This document shows positions 44,266 through 52,112 of a stretch of DNA of 64,000 nucleotides, one piece after another. Every line of letters begins with the position of its first letter. Position 1 is the stretch's first letter. This DNA comes from Actinosynnema sp. ALI-1.44. GTDB lineage: Bacteria > Actinomycetota > Actinomycetes > Mycobacteriales > Pseudonocardiaceae. The translations under genes were made by a program, and so were the position numbers. The notes under the pieces are model-generated. The model was not told the DNA's origin. It worked only from the letters and a program-made list of their open reading frames with translations, and did not search any database. The stretch lies in NCBI RefSeq assembly GCF_001984155.1, contig NZ_MTQO01000037.1, positions 174,643 to 238,642 on the forward strand, given 5' to 3'.

Positions 44266-45180
44266 CTAGCGGCGGAAGTGGATCCGGATGGTCGTGCCCG
44301 CCGGGGTGCTGTGCGTTCTGACCAGGTCGGCGAGGTGGTTGACCAGCAGCAGGCCACGGCCGCCGAGCTGGTCGGCCGGTGCCGGGACCCGGCCGATCAG
44401 CGGGTCCCGCAGGTAGCCCGCGTCGCTGATCTGGCACACCACGTCGTCCGGCTCGGTCCACAGGTAGACCACACCCGTGCCGCCGCCGTGCCGTGCGCTG
44501 TTGGCGGCCAGTTCGTCGACCGCGAGGACGAGGTCGCCGGTGCGGGCCGAGTCGAGCCCGGACTGGGCTGCGAACTTGGTCACGAACTGGCGCAGGTCCG
44601 TCAGGCTGGACGAGTCGGCCATCCGGCATCGTGCGTTCGACGGCGCAGGCAACGGCTGGTTGTACGTGGCGACAACGGAGTCGGGCGCGAACATGGTGCT
44701 TGTGTGCTGACCGTCCGTGTCGATCACACTCGGGTGGGTGCGCAACGCGTCCGCCAGGACAGTGGGGGACAGGCCCTCGGTGTCGTACGGGCACAGGATG
44801 GTGGCCCTGCGACCGGCGAAGGCACGGTTGATCAAGGCTTCGTGCTGCGCGCACGCCGGGTATTCGACCACCGAGCGGTCCGGCCAGATCGGCTCGCCCA
44901 CGATCCGCACGTGGCCGCGGTACCGGTCGGCGAACGCCCGCAGCACGCCGGGGATGATCCGGCCGGGGTTGCGGCCGGCCTCGGTCATGTCGGCCATGTG
45001 GACGCGGGCGGCGTCGGCACCGAGCGAGGCCCGGAGCAGTTCCAGCCGTGAGCCCGGCACGGCGACTGCCACCGGTTCGCCCTTCGCGAGTCCTTCCGCG
45101 ATGAACGGCACGATTCCGGTGACGTACTCGTCGCAGCCGCGGTAGAACAGCGCCGGGTGCGCGAACGGGTCCGCTGCCAT
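44266..45180 (-). CDS. MEDS-domain anti-sigma-type regulator with HATPase
   Basis: Start at ATG 45180, close to GAAGGGG. Residues 1-165 are a MEDS (methanogen/methylotroph DcmR sensory) domain: FYRGCDEYVTGIVPFIAEGL, then ATILCPYDTEGL. Residues 185-304 form a histidine-kinase-like ATPase of the RsbW/SpoIIAB type: DLVLAVDELAANSARHGGGT carries the N-box and GRGLLLVNHLADLVRTHSTP the G-box. There is no phospho-acceptor His domain. It probably binds an anti-anti-sigma or sigma factor after sensing a small compound. Partners are not in the window. Confidence 0.88.
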   Translation of the reverse strand: MAADPFAHPALFYRGCDEYVTGIVPFIAEGLAKGEPVAVAVPGSRLELLRASLGADAARVHMADMTEAGRNPGRIIPGVLRAFADRYRGHVRIVGEPIWPDRSVVEYPACAQHEALINRAFAGRRATILCPYDTEGLSPTVLADALRTHPSVIDTDGQHTSTMFAPDSVVATYNQPLPAPSNARCRMADSSSLTDLRQFVTKFAAQSGLDSARTGDLVLAVDELAANSARHGGGTGVVYLWTEPDDVVCQISDAGYLRDPLIGRVPAPADQLGGRGLLLVNHLADLVRTHSTPAGTTIRIHFRR

Positions 45181-45321
45181 CAAGCCCCTTCACCATCGGC
45201 CCGGCTGATTTCGGGCCAAGTCTACGATCCCACGCATCGGGGGCCGTCGCATGACGCGGTCGGAGCATGTTCGGAAGGTCACCGGCCATGCGCGTTGGGT
45301 GCGCGAAGTAAGTTGTGCGAC

Positions 45322-45927
45322 GTGATCAACGTCAGGCCAGCCCGGCTGGACGACCTCGACGCGCTCTACCGGATCTGCCTGCAGACCGGTGACGCGGGTC
45401 AGGACGCCACCGCGAACTACCAGGACCCGCAACTGCTCGGCCACGTCTTCGTCGGCCCGTACGCGGTGCTGGAGCCGTCGTTGGCGTTCGTCGCCGAGGA
45501 CGACGAAGGCGTCAGCGGTTACGTGGTCGGCGCGCTGGACACCGCGGAGTTCGAGGAGTCCCTTGAGCAGAGTTGGTGGCCCGAGTTGCGCGAGCAGTAC
45601 CCGTTGCCGCCGGACGGGCTGTCGACGTCCGAGGACCAGAAGCTGATCAAGCACATTCACGATCCGGAGCGCACGTCGTCGAAGTACCTCGACAAGTATC
45701 CCTCACACCTGCACATCAACCTGCTGCCGCGCACACAGGGGCAGGGCGTCGGCGCCCGCCTGATGACGACCTTGGTCGACGCCCTGCGGGCGAAGGGATC
45801 GCGCGGGCTGCACCTGGACGTCTGGGGCGTGAACACCAGGGCGATCGGTTTCTACCACCACGTCGGTTTCGCCGAGATCGACCGGACCGGCACCGGGTTC
45901 ATCCTCGGCAGGGACCTGCGCGACTGA
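45322..45927 (+). CDS. GNAT-family N-acetyltransferase
   Basis: GTG 45322 start (MINVRPARLDDLDALYRICL), 7 nt after a TAAGTT element, so probably leaderless. The acetyl-CoA site is in HLHINLLPRTQGQGVGARLM (near residues 130-150), with Q/R-x-x-G-x-G as RTQGQGVG. LHLDVWGVNTRAIGFYHHVG follows, the usual end of GNAT proteins. Length 201. Mid-length insertion (EQYPLPPDGLSTSEDQKLIK) resembles glucosaminide-type acetyltransferases. Substrate unknown. Confidence 0.9.
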   Translation: MINVRPARLDDLDALYRICLQTGDAGQDATANYQDPQLLGHVFVGPYAVLEPSLAFVAEDDEGVSGYVVGALDTAEFEESLEQSWWPELREQYPLPPDGLSTSEDQKLIKHIHDPERTSSKYLDKYPSHLHINLLPRTQGQGVGARLMTTLVDALRAKGSRGLHLDVWGVNTRAIGFYHHVGFAEIDRTGTGFILGRDLRD

Positions 45928-45936
45928 GCGGCGGCC

Positions 45937-45969
45937 GGCCGGTGCGCCCCGACCCGGAGCGCACCGGCC
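45937..45969. terminator. bidirectional terminator
   Basis: GGCCGGTGCGC (45937-45947) and GCGCACCGGCC (45959-45969) form a perfect 11-bp stem, 11-nt loop, followed by AGTCTTCTTCC. It separates the GNAT gene from convergent panE. Confidence 0.7.
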
Positions 45970-46017
45970 AGTCTTCTTCCATTGTGGACAGCGGGCGCTG
46001 CGGGGACGACCGTGTGG

Positions 46018-46992
46018 TCAGGCGGCGGTCAACTGCTCGTTCAACAGGTCGGCCACGGCGCCGATCGCGCGCAGCGTGGGGACCCGGACTCCGGCCACGT
46101 CGGCCAGTTCGACGACCGCCTTGACGATCACGTCCAACTCGAGGGGCTTGCCCTTCTCCAGGTCCTGGAGGGTGGACGTCTTGTGCTCACCCGCGCGCTC
46201 CGCGCCCGCGAGCCTGCGCTCGATCGAGATCGCCGGTGTGCAGCCGAGGGCCGCGGCGACGTCGAGCGTCTCGGTCATCATCCTGACGACCAGTTCACGG
46301 GCCTCCCGGTGGCGGCAGATCGATGCCATCGTGGCCCGGGACAACGCGCTGATCGGGTTGAACGCGATGTTGCCCATCAGCTTGATCCAGATGTCGGCGC
46401 GCAGGTCGGGCTCGATCGGGCACTTCAGCCCGCCCGCGACCATCGCGTCGGAGAACTCCTTGCAGCGCGCGGACATCGTGCCGTCCGGTTCGCCGATGGA
46501 GAACCGGGTGCCTTCCAGGTGCCGGATCACGCCCGGCTGTTCGACCTCGGTCGCCGCGTAGACCACGCAGCCGACGGCGCGCTGGACCGGCAGCGCCCGG
46601 CTGACCGAACCGGCCGGGTCGACGCTCTCGATCCGGCGGTCGCGCAGCGGACCGGGCAGCCCGTGGAAGTACCAGTAGGGGATGCCGTTCTGCGCGGTGA
46701 TCAATGTTGTCGTGTCGTGCAGCAGGGGCTTGACCATCGGCCCGGCCGCGGCGTACTGATTGGCTTTGAGGCCGAGAAAGACGTGATCGACCGGCCCGAC
46801 CTCCGCCGGGTCGTCGGTGGCGTACGGATGGACCTCGAAGTCCCCGCGCGGGGACAGTACCTTGAGACCCGATGACTTGATCGCGCGCAGATGGGCTCCA
46901 CGGGCGATCAGGTGAACCTCGACTCCGGCTCGATGGAGTCCGGCTCCGACATACGCGCCGATCGCGCCGGCGCCAAGAACAGCAACTCTCAC
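46018..46992 (-). CDS. panE: 2-dehydropantoate 2-reductase family (PanE/ApbA)
   Basis: GTG 46992 (MRVAVLGAGAIGAYVGAGLH) is chosen because the NAD(P) fold starts at once; the frame is open to 47043, but that stretch holds the operator. GAGAIG near residues 7-12, FLGLKANQYA, the catalytic Lys in IKLMGNIAFNPISALSRATM (near 190) and the C-terminal KPLELDVIVKAVVELA match ketopantoate reductases. 324 residues. PanE supplies pantoate for CoA, fitting a CoA-dependent pathway, although another 2-oxo acid is possible. Operator copy A lies directly upstream, shared with selB. Confidence 0.85.
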   Translation of the reverse strand: MRVAVLGAGAIGAYVGAGLHRAGVEVHLIARGAHLRAIKSSGLKVLSPRGDFEVHPYATDDPAEVGPVDHVFLGLKANQYAAAGPMVKPLLHDTTTLITAQNGIPYWYFHGLPGPLRDRRIESVDPAGSVSRALPVQRAVGCVVYAATEVEQPGVIRHLEGTRFSIGEPDGTMSARCKEFSDAMVAGGLKCPIEPDLRADIWIKLMGNIAFNPISALSRATMASICRHREARELVVRMMTETLDVAAALGCTPAISIERRLAGAERAGEHKTSTLQDLEKGKPLELDVIVKAVVELADVAGVRVPTLRAIGAVADLLNEQLTAA

Positions 46993-47019
46993 GGGCGGCT
47001 CCGTTCTTGCGTCGATAGT

Positions 47020-47038
47020 GTATTCAGTATACCGTATG
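47020..47038 (+). promoter_or_regulatory. proposed GntR/FCD operator, copy A (panE / selB)
   Basis: GTATTCAGTATACCGTATG. Together with five others it defines T-W-C-W-R-Y-A-T-R-C-M-N-T (positions 4-16). It lies between the divergent panE and SelB-like genes, so one site could control both. Confidence 0.6.
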
Positions 47039-47068
47039 AACACCTTCGGTCAACGGTGTCGAGGAGGC

Positions 47069-47107
47069 ATGCCCATGCCTGGTGCGAGGCGATATGCGTG
47101 CGGCTGA
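47069..47107 (+). CDS. 12-residue leader peptide overlapping the SelB-like start
   Basis: ATG 47069 follows GAGGAGG directly and opens MPMPGARRYACG, stopping at TGA 47105-47107. The stop overlaps the GTG start of the SelB-like gene (47098), in another frame. The strong Shine-Dalgarno belongs to this leader rather than to selB, so translation of selB may depend on coupling. It could be chance. Confidence 0.35.
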   Translation: MPMPGARRYACG

Positions 47108-48786
47108 TAGCCACGGCCGGCCACGCCGACCACGGAAAGTCGACGCTGGTGCAGCGGCTCACCGGGATGGCGCCCGCGTTCGGTTCGGCGTGGACTGAGC
47201 TGCCGTCCGGGCGCGTGGTCGAACTGGCCGACCTGCCCGCGGCCCGGACGCTCGCCGGCATCTGTCCCGTTTCCGCCGTACTCCTGGTGGTCGCCGCGGA
47301 CGCGGGCTGGATGCCGCAGTCCGGCGAGCATCTGGCGGCGCTCCACGCGTTGGGAATCCGCCAGGGGCTGCTCGTCATCACGCGCAGCGATCTCGCCGAC
47401 CCGTTGCCCGCGTTGCGCCGGGCGCGCGCGGAGTTGGCAGGAACCAGCCTTGCCGCGGCCGAGCCCGTTGTGGTCAGCGGCCTGACCGGGCAAGGGATCC
47501 CGGGCCTGCGCGAGGCGCTGGACCGGCTGGTCGATCGAATACCACCGCCGGATCCCGCTGCCACGCTCCGGTTGTGGGTCGACGACGCCGACGGGCCGCT
47601 GGTGACAGGGACCCTGTCGGCCGGAACGGTGCACACCGGCGACGAACTGGTGGTCGCGCCGACCGGGCGCCGGGTCCGTGTCGAATCGATGGAGTCCCTT
47701 GGTCGGCCGGCCATGGCGGTGGCCGGTGCGGGGCGGGTCGCGCTGAAGGTCGACGGGGCCAACCCGCGCCGGATGCGCAGGGGGCAGGCGCTCGTCGCGG
47801 TCGGCAGCTGGCGGTTCGTCTCCGTCGTCGACGTGCGGCTCAAGACCCTGGACAAGTCCGGGATGCCCGTGCGGGAACTCGTCCTGCACGTCGGGTCGGC
47901 CGCGATCCCCGCCCGAGTCAGGCATTTGGGGCCCGGCGTGGCCAGGTTGACCCTGCGGTCGCCGCTGCCGCTGCGGATCGGCGATCCCGGTTTGCTCCAC
48001 GATCCGCGAAAACACGTCGTGGTGGCTGGCGTCACCGTGCTCGACATCCTGCCGCCCGATCTGCGGCTGTCCGGTGGTCTGGCCGAACGGGCCGTCGAGC
48101 TGTCCCAACGGGAGGTCAGCACGGACGGGATGGCGGAACTGCGCAGGCGGGGGATGGTGCGGCGGAGCGACCTGATCGCCATGGGCTGCACGGTTCCGCG
48201 CGCCCCGGCCGTGGGGGAGTGGATGTTCGACCCGGACCGGTTCCAGAAGCTGCGCCAGTCCCTGCTCAACGTCGTGCGCGAGTACGCCGCGCGGCACCCC
48301 GAGGATCCGGGCATGCCGAAACCCGTTGCCGCGCAGGAGATCGGACTGCCCGATCGGCGACTGGTCGAACCGCTGGCACGGGCGTCGCGCGGGCTCGGCG
48401 TGCGGATGTTGGGTGGCCGCCTCGTACTCGGGCCGCGGGACGCGTTGGAGAGGTTGGTCGAGGACCTCGCTGTCGACCCCTTCGCCGCCCCGGAACAACC
48501 GCGGCTCGCTGAGCTGGGACTTACCGTCAAACGCTTGAACACCGCCGTGACAAGGGGAATGCTGGTCCGGCTCGCCGACGGCGTGTACCTGCGTCCGGAC
48601 GCGATCGACCTGGCCGAAGCCGTCTTGACCGAACTGCCGGAGACGTTCACCGTCGCGCAGGTCCGCACGGCGCTGCGGACGAGCAGGCGGGTCGCCGTTC
48701 CGCTGCTGGAACTGCTGGACGCCCGGGGGGTGACCGAGCGGCTGGACGCGAGTCGACGACGACTGCGGAAGGGGCGGCGGACATGA
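47098..48786 (+). CDS. selB: SelB-like elongation factor lacking both GTPase switch regions
   Basis: GTG 47098 start. The order matches SelB: GTPase domain, domains II and III, then C-terminal winged helices. P-loop G8-H-A-D-H-G-K-S15 is intact and G4 reads LVITRSDLADP as in other actinobacterial SelB. But after LTGMAP about 15 residues including switch I (R-R-G-M-T-I-D-L-G in the family) are absent, and DVPGHE of switch II is replaced by ELADLPAARTLAG with about five residues lost. The C-terminal TVAQVRTALRTSRRVAVPLL, DARGVTERLD segment is the RNA-binding WH4. It is probably unable to hydrolyse GTP normally. Its stop overlaps the DUF6457 gene. Confidence 0.85.
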   Translation: MRLIATAGHADHGKSTLVQRLTGMAPAFGSAWTELPSGRVVELADLPAARTLAGICPVSAVLLVVAADAGWMPQSGEHLAALHALGIRQGLLVITRSDLADPLPALRRARAELAGTSLAAAEPVVVSGLTGQGIPGLREALDRLVDRIPPPDPAATLRLWVDDADGPLVTGTLSAGTVHTGDELVVAPTGRRVRVESMESLGRPAMAVAGAGRVALKVDGANPRRMRRGQALVAVGSWRFVSVVDVRLKTLDKSGMPVRELVLHVGSAAIPARVRHLGPGVARLTLRSPLPLRIGDPGLLHDPRKHVVVAGVTVLDILPPDLRLSGGLAERAVELSQREVSTDGMAELRRRGMVRRSDLIAMGCTVPRAPAVGEWMFDPDRFQKLRQSLLNVVREYAARHPEDPGMPKPVAAQEIGLPDRRLVEPLARASRGLGVRMLGGRLVLGPRDALERLVEDLAVDPFAAPEQPRLAELGLTVKRLNTAVTRGMLVRLADGVYLRPDAIDLAEAVLTELPETFTVAQVRTALRTSRRVAVPLLELLDARGVTERLDASRRRLRKGRRT

Positions 48787-49049
48787 GGTTCTCACAGACG
48801 CACGCGGGCGTCCTCGACGAGTGGACGCGACTGGCGGCCGAGGAACTCGGCGTCAGCCCGGACGAACTGGACAAAAAGGCGCTGGTGTCGCTGGCGCGTT
48901 GTGTCGCGCGGGACGTCGGCGGGACGGCCGCGCCGCTGGCCTGCTACCTGCTCGGAATCGCGGTCGGACGTGGGATGCCCTTGTCCGAGGCGGTATCCCG
49001 TGTGTCCACAGTGGTCGAACGGTGGCGCGGACCCGACTGGGCCGACTGA
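48783..49049 (+). CDS. DUF6457-type small protein (molybdenum-cofactor associated)
   Basis: ATGA overlap with the SelB-like gene. 88 residues: EWTRLAAEELGVSPDELDKK, SLARCVARDVGGTAAPLACY, LLGIAVGRGMPLSEAVSRVS. This pattern (a V-A-R-D-V/H-x-x-x-R/T-A-A-P-L-x-x-Y-L-x-G core) is that of DUF6457, which in actinobacteria occurs alone or fused to molybdenum cofactor guanylyltransferase (MobA). Formate dehydrogenases need both molybdopterin and often selenocysteine, so its pairing with a SelB-like gene points to formate handling. Function itself unknown. Confidence 0.7.
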   Translation: MRFSQTHAGVLDEWTRLAAEELGVSPDELDKKALVSLARCVARDVGGTAAPLACYLLGIAVGRGMPLSEAVSRVSTVVERWRGPDWAD

Positions 49050-49091
49050 GGACTCTGGACAAGTGACCCGGCCGAGGTCCACTATGAAGTA

Positions 49092-49110
49092 CATACGGTA
49101 TGCAGTATGC
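49092..49110 (-). promoter_or_regulatory. proposed GntR/FCD operator, copy B (TPP enzyme / frc)
   Basis: Minus-strand reading GCATACTGCATACCGTATG; the core CATACTGCATAC is identical to copy F. It ends 22 bases before the start of the TPP-enzyme gene, a repressor position. Confidence 0.65.
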
Positions 49111-49131
49111 GACTCGAGGAGATGACCATAG

Positions 49132-50865
49132 ATGGCGCAAACGGCGCAGGCGGTGCCCGAGAACGCGAGCATCGAGGCAACCAACGGTGCCGCCGAGCCG
49201 GAGGTGATCTCCGGTGGTCACCTCGTGGCCAAGGCACTCAAAGCCGAGGGTGTCGACGTGATCTTCACGCTCTGCGGCGGCCACATCATCGACATCTACG
49301 ACGGCTGTGTCGACGAGGGCATCGAAGTGGTCGACGTCCGCCACGAGCAGGTGGCGGCACACGCGGCTGACGGGTACGCCCGCATCACCGGCAAACCGGG
49401 CTGTGCGGTCGTCACCGCCGGGCCGGGCACGACCGACGCGGTCACCGGCGTGGCCAACGCGTTGCGCGCGGAGAGCCCGATGCTGCTGATCGGCGGCCAG
49501 GGAGCGCTGAGTCAGCACAAGATGGGCTCGCTACAAGACCTCCCGCACGTCGACATGATGACCCCGATCACCAAGTTCGCCGCGACGGTGCCGCACACCG
49601 AGCGCGTCGCCGACCTGGTGTCGATGGCGTTCCGCGAGTGCTTCGCGGGCGCCCCCGGCCCGTCTTTCCTGGAGATCCCGCGCGACATCCTGGACGCGAA
49701 GGTGCCCGTGTCCAAGGCCCGGGTCCCCGAAGGCGGCCGCTACCGCGCGTCGACCCGCTCGATCGGCGACCCCGCCGACGTCGAGCGCCTCGCCGACCTG
49801 ATCGTGCACTCCGAGAAGCCCTGTGTGCTGCTCGGCAGCCAGGTGTGGACCACGCGGGGCAGCGACGACGCGGTCGACTTCGTGCGCACGCTCAACATCC
49901 CGGCGTTCATGAACGGCTCCGGCCGCGGCACGCTGCCGCCCGGCGACCCGCACCACCTGCAGCTGGCGCGCCGCTACGCGTTCCAGAACTCCGACCTGAT
50001 CATCATCGTCGGCAGCCCGTTCGACTTCCGGATGGGCTACGGCAAGCGCTTGTCGCCGAGCGCCACGGTCGTCCAGATCGACCTGGACTACCGCACGGTC
50101 GGCAAGAACCGCGACATCGACCTCGGCATCGTCGGCGACGCGGGCGCCGTGCTCGCGGCGGTCACCCAGGCCGCTTCCGGCCGCACCAGCACCGGGGCCG
50201 CCAACCGCAAGGCGTGGCTGGAGGAGTTGCGGGGCGTCGAGGATGCCGCGTACCAGAAGCGCCTGCCGCGCCAGCACTCCGACGCCAGCCCGATCGACCC
50301 GTACCGCCTGGTGCACGAGATCAACGAGTTCCTCACCGAGGACTCCATCTACATCGGCGACGGCGGCGACATCGTCACGTTCTCCGGCCAGGTCGTGCAG
50401 CCCAAGTCGCCGGGCCACTGGATGGACCCCGGTCCACTCGGGACGCTCGGGGTCGGTGTTCCGTTCGTCATGGCGGCCAAGTACGCCCGCCCGGACAAGG
50501 AGGTCGTCGCCCTGTTCGGTGACGGCGCGTTCTCGCTGACCGGCTGGGACTTCGAGACCCTGGTCCGCTACAACCTGCCGTTCGTCGGCATCGTCGGCAA
50601 CAACTCGTCGATGAACCAGATCCGCTACGGCCAGATCGCCAAGTACGGCGCCGACCGCGGTCGTGTGGGCAACACGCTCGGCGACGTCCGCTACGACGAG
50701 TTCGCCAAGATGCTCGGCGGTTACGGCGAGGAAGTCCGTGATCCCAAGGACATCGGCCCGGCGCTGCTGCGTGCGCGTGAGTCCGGCCTGCCATCGCTGA
50801 TCAACGTCTGGGTCGATCCCGAGGTGTACGCGCCCGGCACGATGAACCAGACCATGTACAAGTAG
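49132..50865 (+). CDS. TPP-dependent enzyme, probable oxalyl-CoA decarboxylase of unusual type
   Basis: 577 residues with the three TPP-enzyme domains. PYR domain: [40 protein letters not shown] with activating Glu E72, and [15 protein letters not shown] domain: GDG at 463 to N490-N491 binds Mg-TPP. Position beside frc implies oxalyl-CoA decarboxylase (formyl-CoA + CO2). Yet its sequence is closer to ILVBL/HACL2-type 2-hydroxyacyl-CoA lyases (F-T-L-x-G-G-H-I) than to classic Oxc, which has Y-G-V-V-G-I-P there. It might therefore also make or split a 2-hydroxyacyl-CoA with formyl-CoA. Operator copy B is just upstream. Confidence 0.75.
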   Translation: MAQTAQAVPENASIEATNGAAEPEVISGGHLVAKALKAEGVDVIFTLCGGHIIDIYDGCVDEGIEVVDVRHEQVAAHAADGYARITGKPGCAVVTAGPGTTDAVTGVANALRAESPMLLIGGQGALSQHKMGSLQDLPHVDMMTPITKFAATVPHTERVADLVSMAFRECFAGAPGPSFLEIPRDILDAKVPVSKARVPEGGRYRASTRSIGDPADVERLADLIVHSEKPCVLLGSQVWTTRGSDDAVDFVRTLNIPAFMNGSGRGTLPPGDPHHLQLARRYAFQNSDLIIIVGSPFDFRMGYGKRLSPSATVVQIDLDYRTVGKNRDIDLGIVGDAGAVLAAVTQAASGRTSTGAANRKAWLEELRGVEDAAYQKRLPRQHSDASPIDPYRLVHEINEFLTEDSIYIGDGGDIVTFSGQVVQPKSPGHWMDPGPLGTLGVGVPFVMAAKYARPDKEVVALFGDGAFSLTGWDFETLVRYNLPFVGIVGNNSSMNQIRYGQIAKYGADRGRVGNTLGDVRYDEFAKMLGGYGEEVRDPKDIGPALLRARESGLPSLINVWVDPEVYAPGTMNQTMYK

Positions 50866-50878
50866 GAGGGCACCTGTC

Positions 50879-52108
50879 ATGGCCAAGGCACTCGACGGCG
50901 TTCGCGTCCTCGACTTCACCCACGTCCAGTCCGGCCCCTCCGCCACCCAGATCCTGGCGTGGCTCGGCGCGGACGTGGTCAAGGTGGAGTCACCGACCGG
51001 CGACATCACCCGCAAGCAGCTGCGGGACCTGCCGGACGCGGACTCCCTGTACTTCACGATGCTCAACTGCAACAAGCGCAGCATCACGCTGAACATGAAG
51101 AGCGACAGGGGAAAGCAGCTCTTCACCCAGATGATCGGCAACTTCGACGTCATGGTGGAGAACTTCGGCCCCGGCGCGGTCGACCGGATGGGCTTCCCGT
51201 GGGAGAAGCTCCAGGAGCTCAACCCACGCCTGATCTACGCGTCCATCAAGGGATTCGGCGAAGGCCCCTACACGCACTACAAGGCGTACGAGGTCGTGGC
51301 GCAGGCCATGGGCGGCTCGATGAGCACGACTGGCTTCGAAGAGGGCCCGCCGCTCGCCACGGGTGCGCAGATCGGTGACTCCGGCACAGGCATGCACGCC
51401 GTGGCAGGCATTCTCGCCGCGCTGTACCAGCGTGAGCAGACCGGCCGGGGGCAGCGTGTGACGGTCGCGATGCAGCACGCCGTGCTCAACCTCGCCCGCG
51501 TGAAGCTCCGCGACCAGCAGCGCCTGACCCACGGACCGCTCAAGGAGTACCCGAACAAGGAGTTCGGTGACACGGTTCCTCGTTCCGGCAACGCTTCCGG
51601 TGGCGGACAGCCGGGTTGGGCGGTCCGGTGTGCGCCGGGCGGGCCGAACGACTACGTCTACGTGATCGTCCAGCCCGTCGGCTGGGAGCCGATCACCCAG
51701 CTGATCGGCCGTCCCGAACTGGTCGACGACCCCGAGTGGGCCACGCCGGAAGCCCGGCTCAACAAGCTGGACAAGATGTTCCAGCTGATCGAGGAGTGGT
51801 CGATCAGCCACAGCAAGTGGGATGTGCTGGCGATGCTGAACAAGCACAACATCCCCTGTGGACCGATCCTGTCCACCAAGGAGATCATCAACGACGAGTC
51901 GTTGCGCGCCAACGACATGGTCGTGGACGTGGAACACCCGCAGCGCGGCCGGTTCACCACCGTCGGCATGCCGATCAAGCTGTCCGACTCGCCTGCGCAG
52001 GTCGAGCGTTCACCGTTGCTCGGCGAGCACAACAAGGACATCTACGTCCAGGAACTCGGCGTCGCCGAGGAAGAGCTGTCCGAGCTCTCCGCGAACGGAG
52101 TGATCTGA
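50879..52108 (+). CDS. frc: formyl-CoA:oxalate CoA-transferase
   Basis: Preceded by AGGAGGG, 13 bases after the TPP-enzyme gene. Family III CoA-transferase of 409 residues. Close agreement with Oxalobacter Frc is visible: [20 protein letters not shown] (Frc has D-F-T-H-V-Q-A-G-P), [37 protein letters not shown], and catalytic D167 in [27 protein letters not shown] matches the mobile glycine loop. It moves CoA from formyl-CoA to oxalate, giving oxalyl-CoA and formate. This is the clearest oxalate marker of the locus. Confidence 0.93.
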   Translation: MAKALDGVRVLDFTHVQSGPSATQILAWLGADVVKVESPTGDITRKQLRDLPDADSLYFTMLNCNKRSITLNMKSDRGKQLFTQMIGNFDVMVENFGPGAVDRMGFPWEKLQELNPRLIYASIKGFGEGPYTHYKAYEVVAQAMGGSMSTTGFEEGPPLATGAQIGDSGTGMHAVAGILAALYQREQTGRGQRVTVAMQHAVLNLARVKLRDQQRLTHGPLKEYPNKEFGDTVPRSGNASGGGQPGWAVRCAPGGPNDYVYVIVQPVGWEPITQLIGRPELVDDPEWATPEARLNKLDKMFQLIEEWSISHSKWDVLAMLNKHNIPCGPILSTKEIINDESLRANDMVVDVEHPQRGRFTTVGMPIKLSDSPAQVERSPLLGEHNKDIYVQELGVAEEELSELSANGVI

Positions 52109-52112
52109 GGTC

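Noticed and set aside
49132..50865. Calling this gene acetolactate synthase (ilvB) from overall similarity.
   Set aside because: It lacks an ilvN partner and lies between the regulon operator and frc, so a CoA-thioester reaction fits better.
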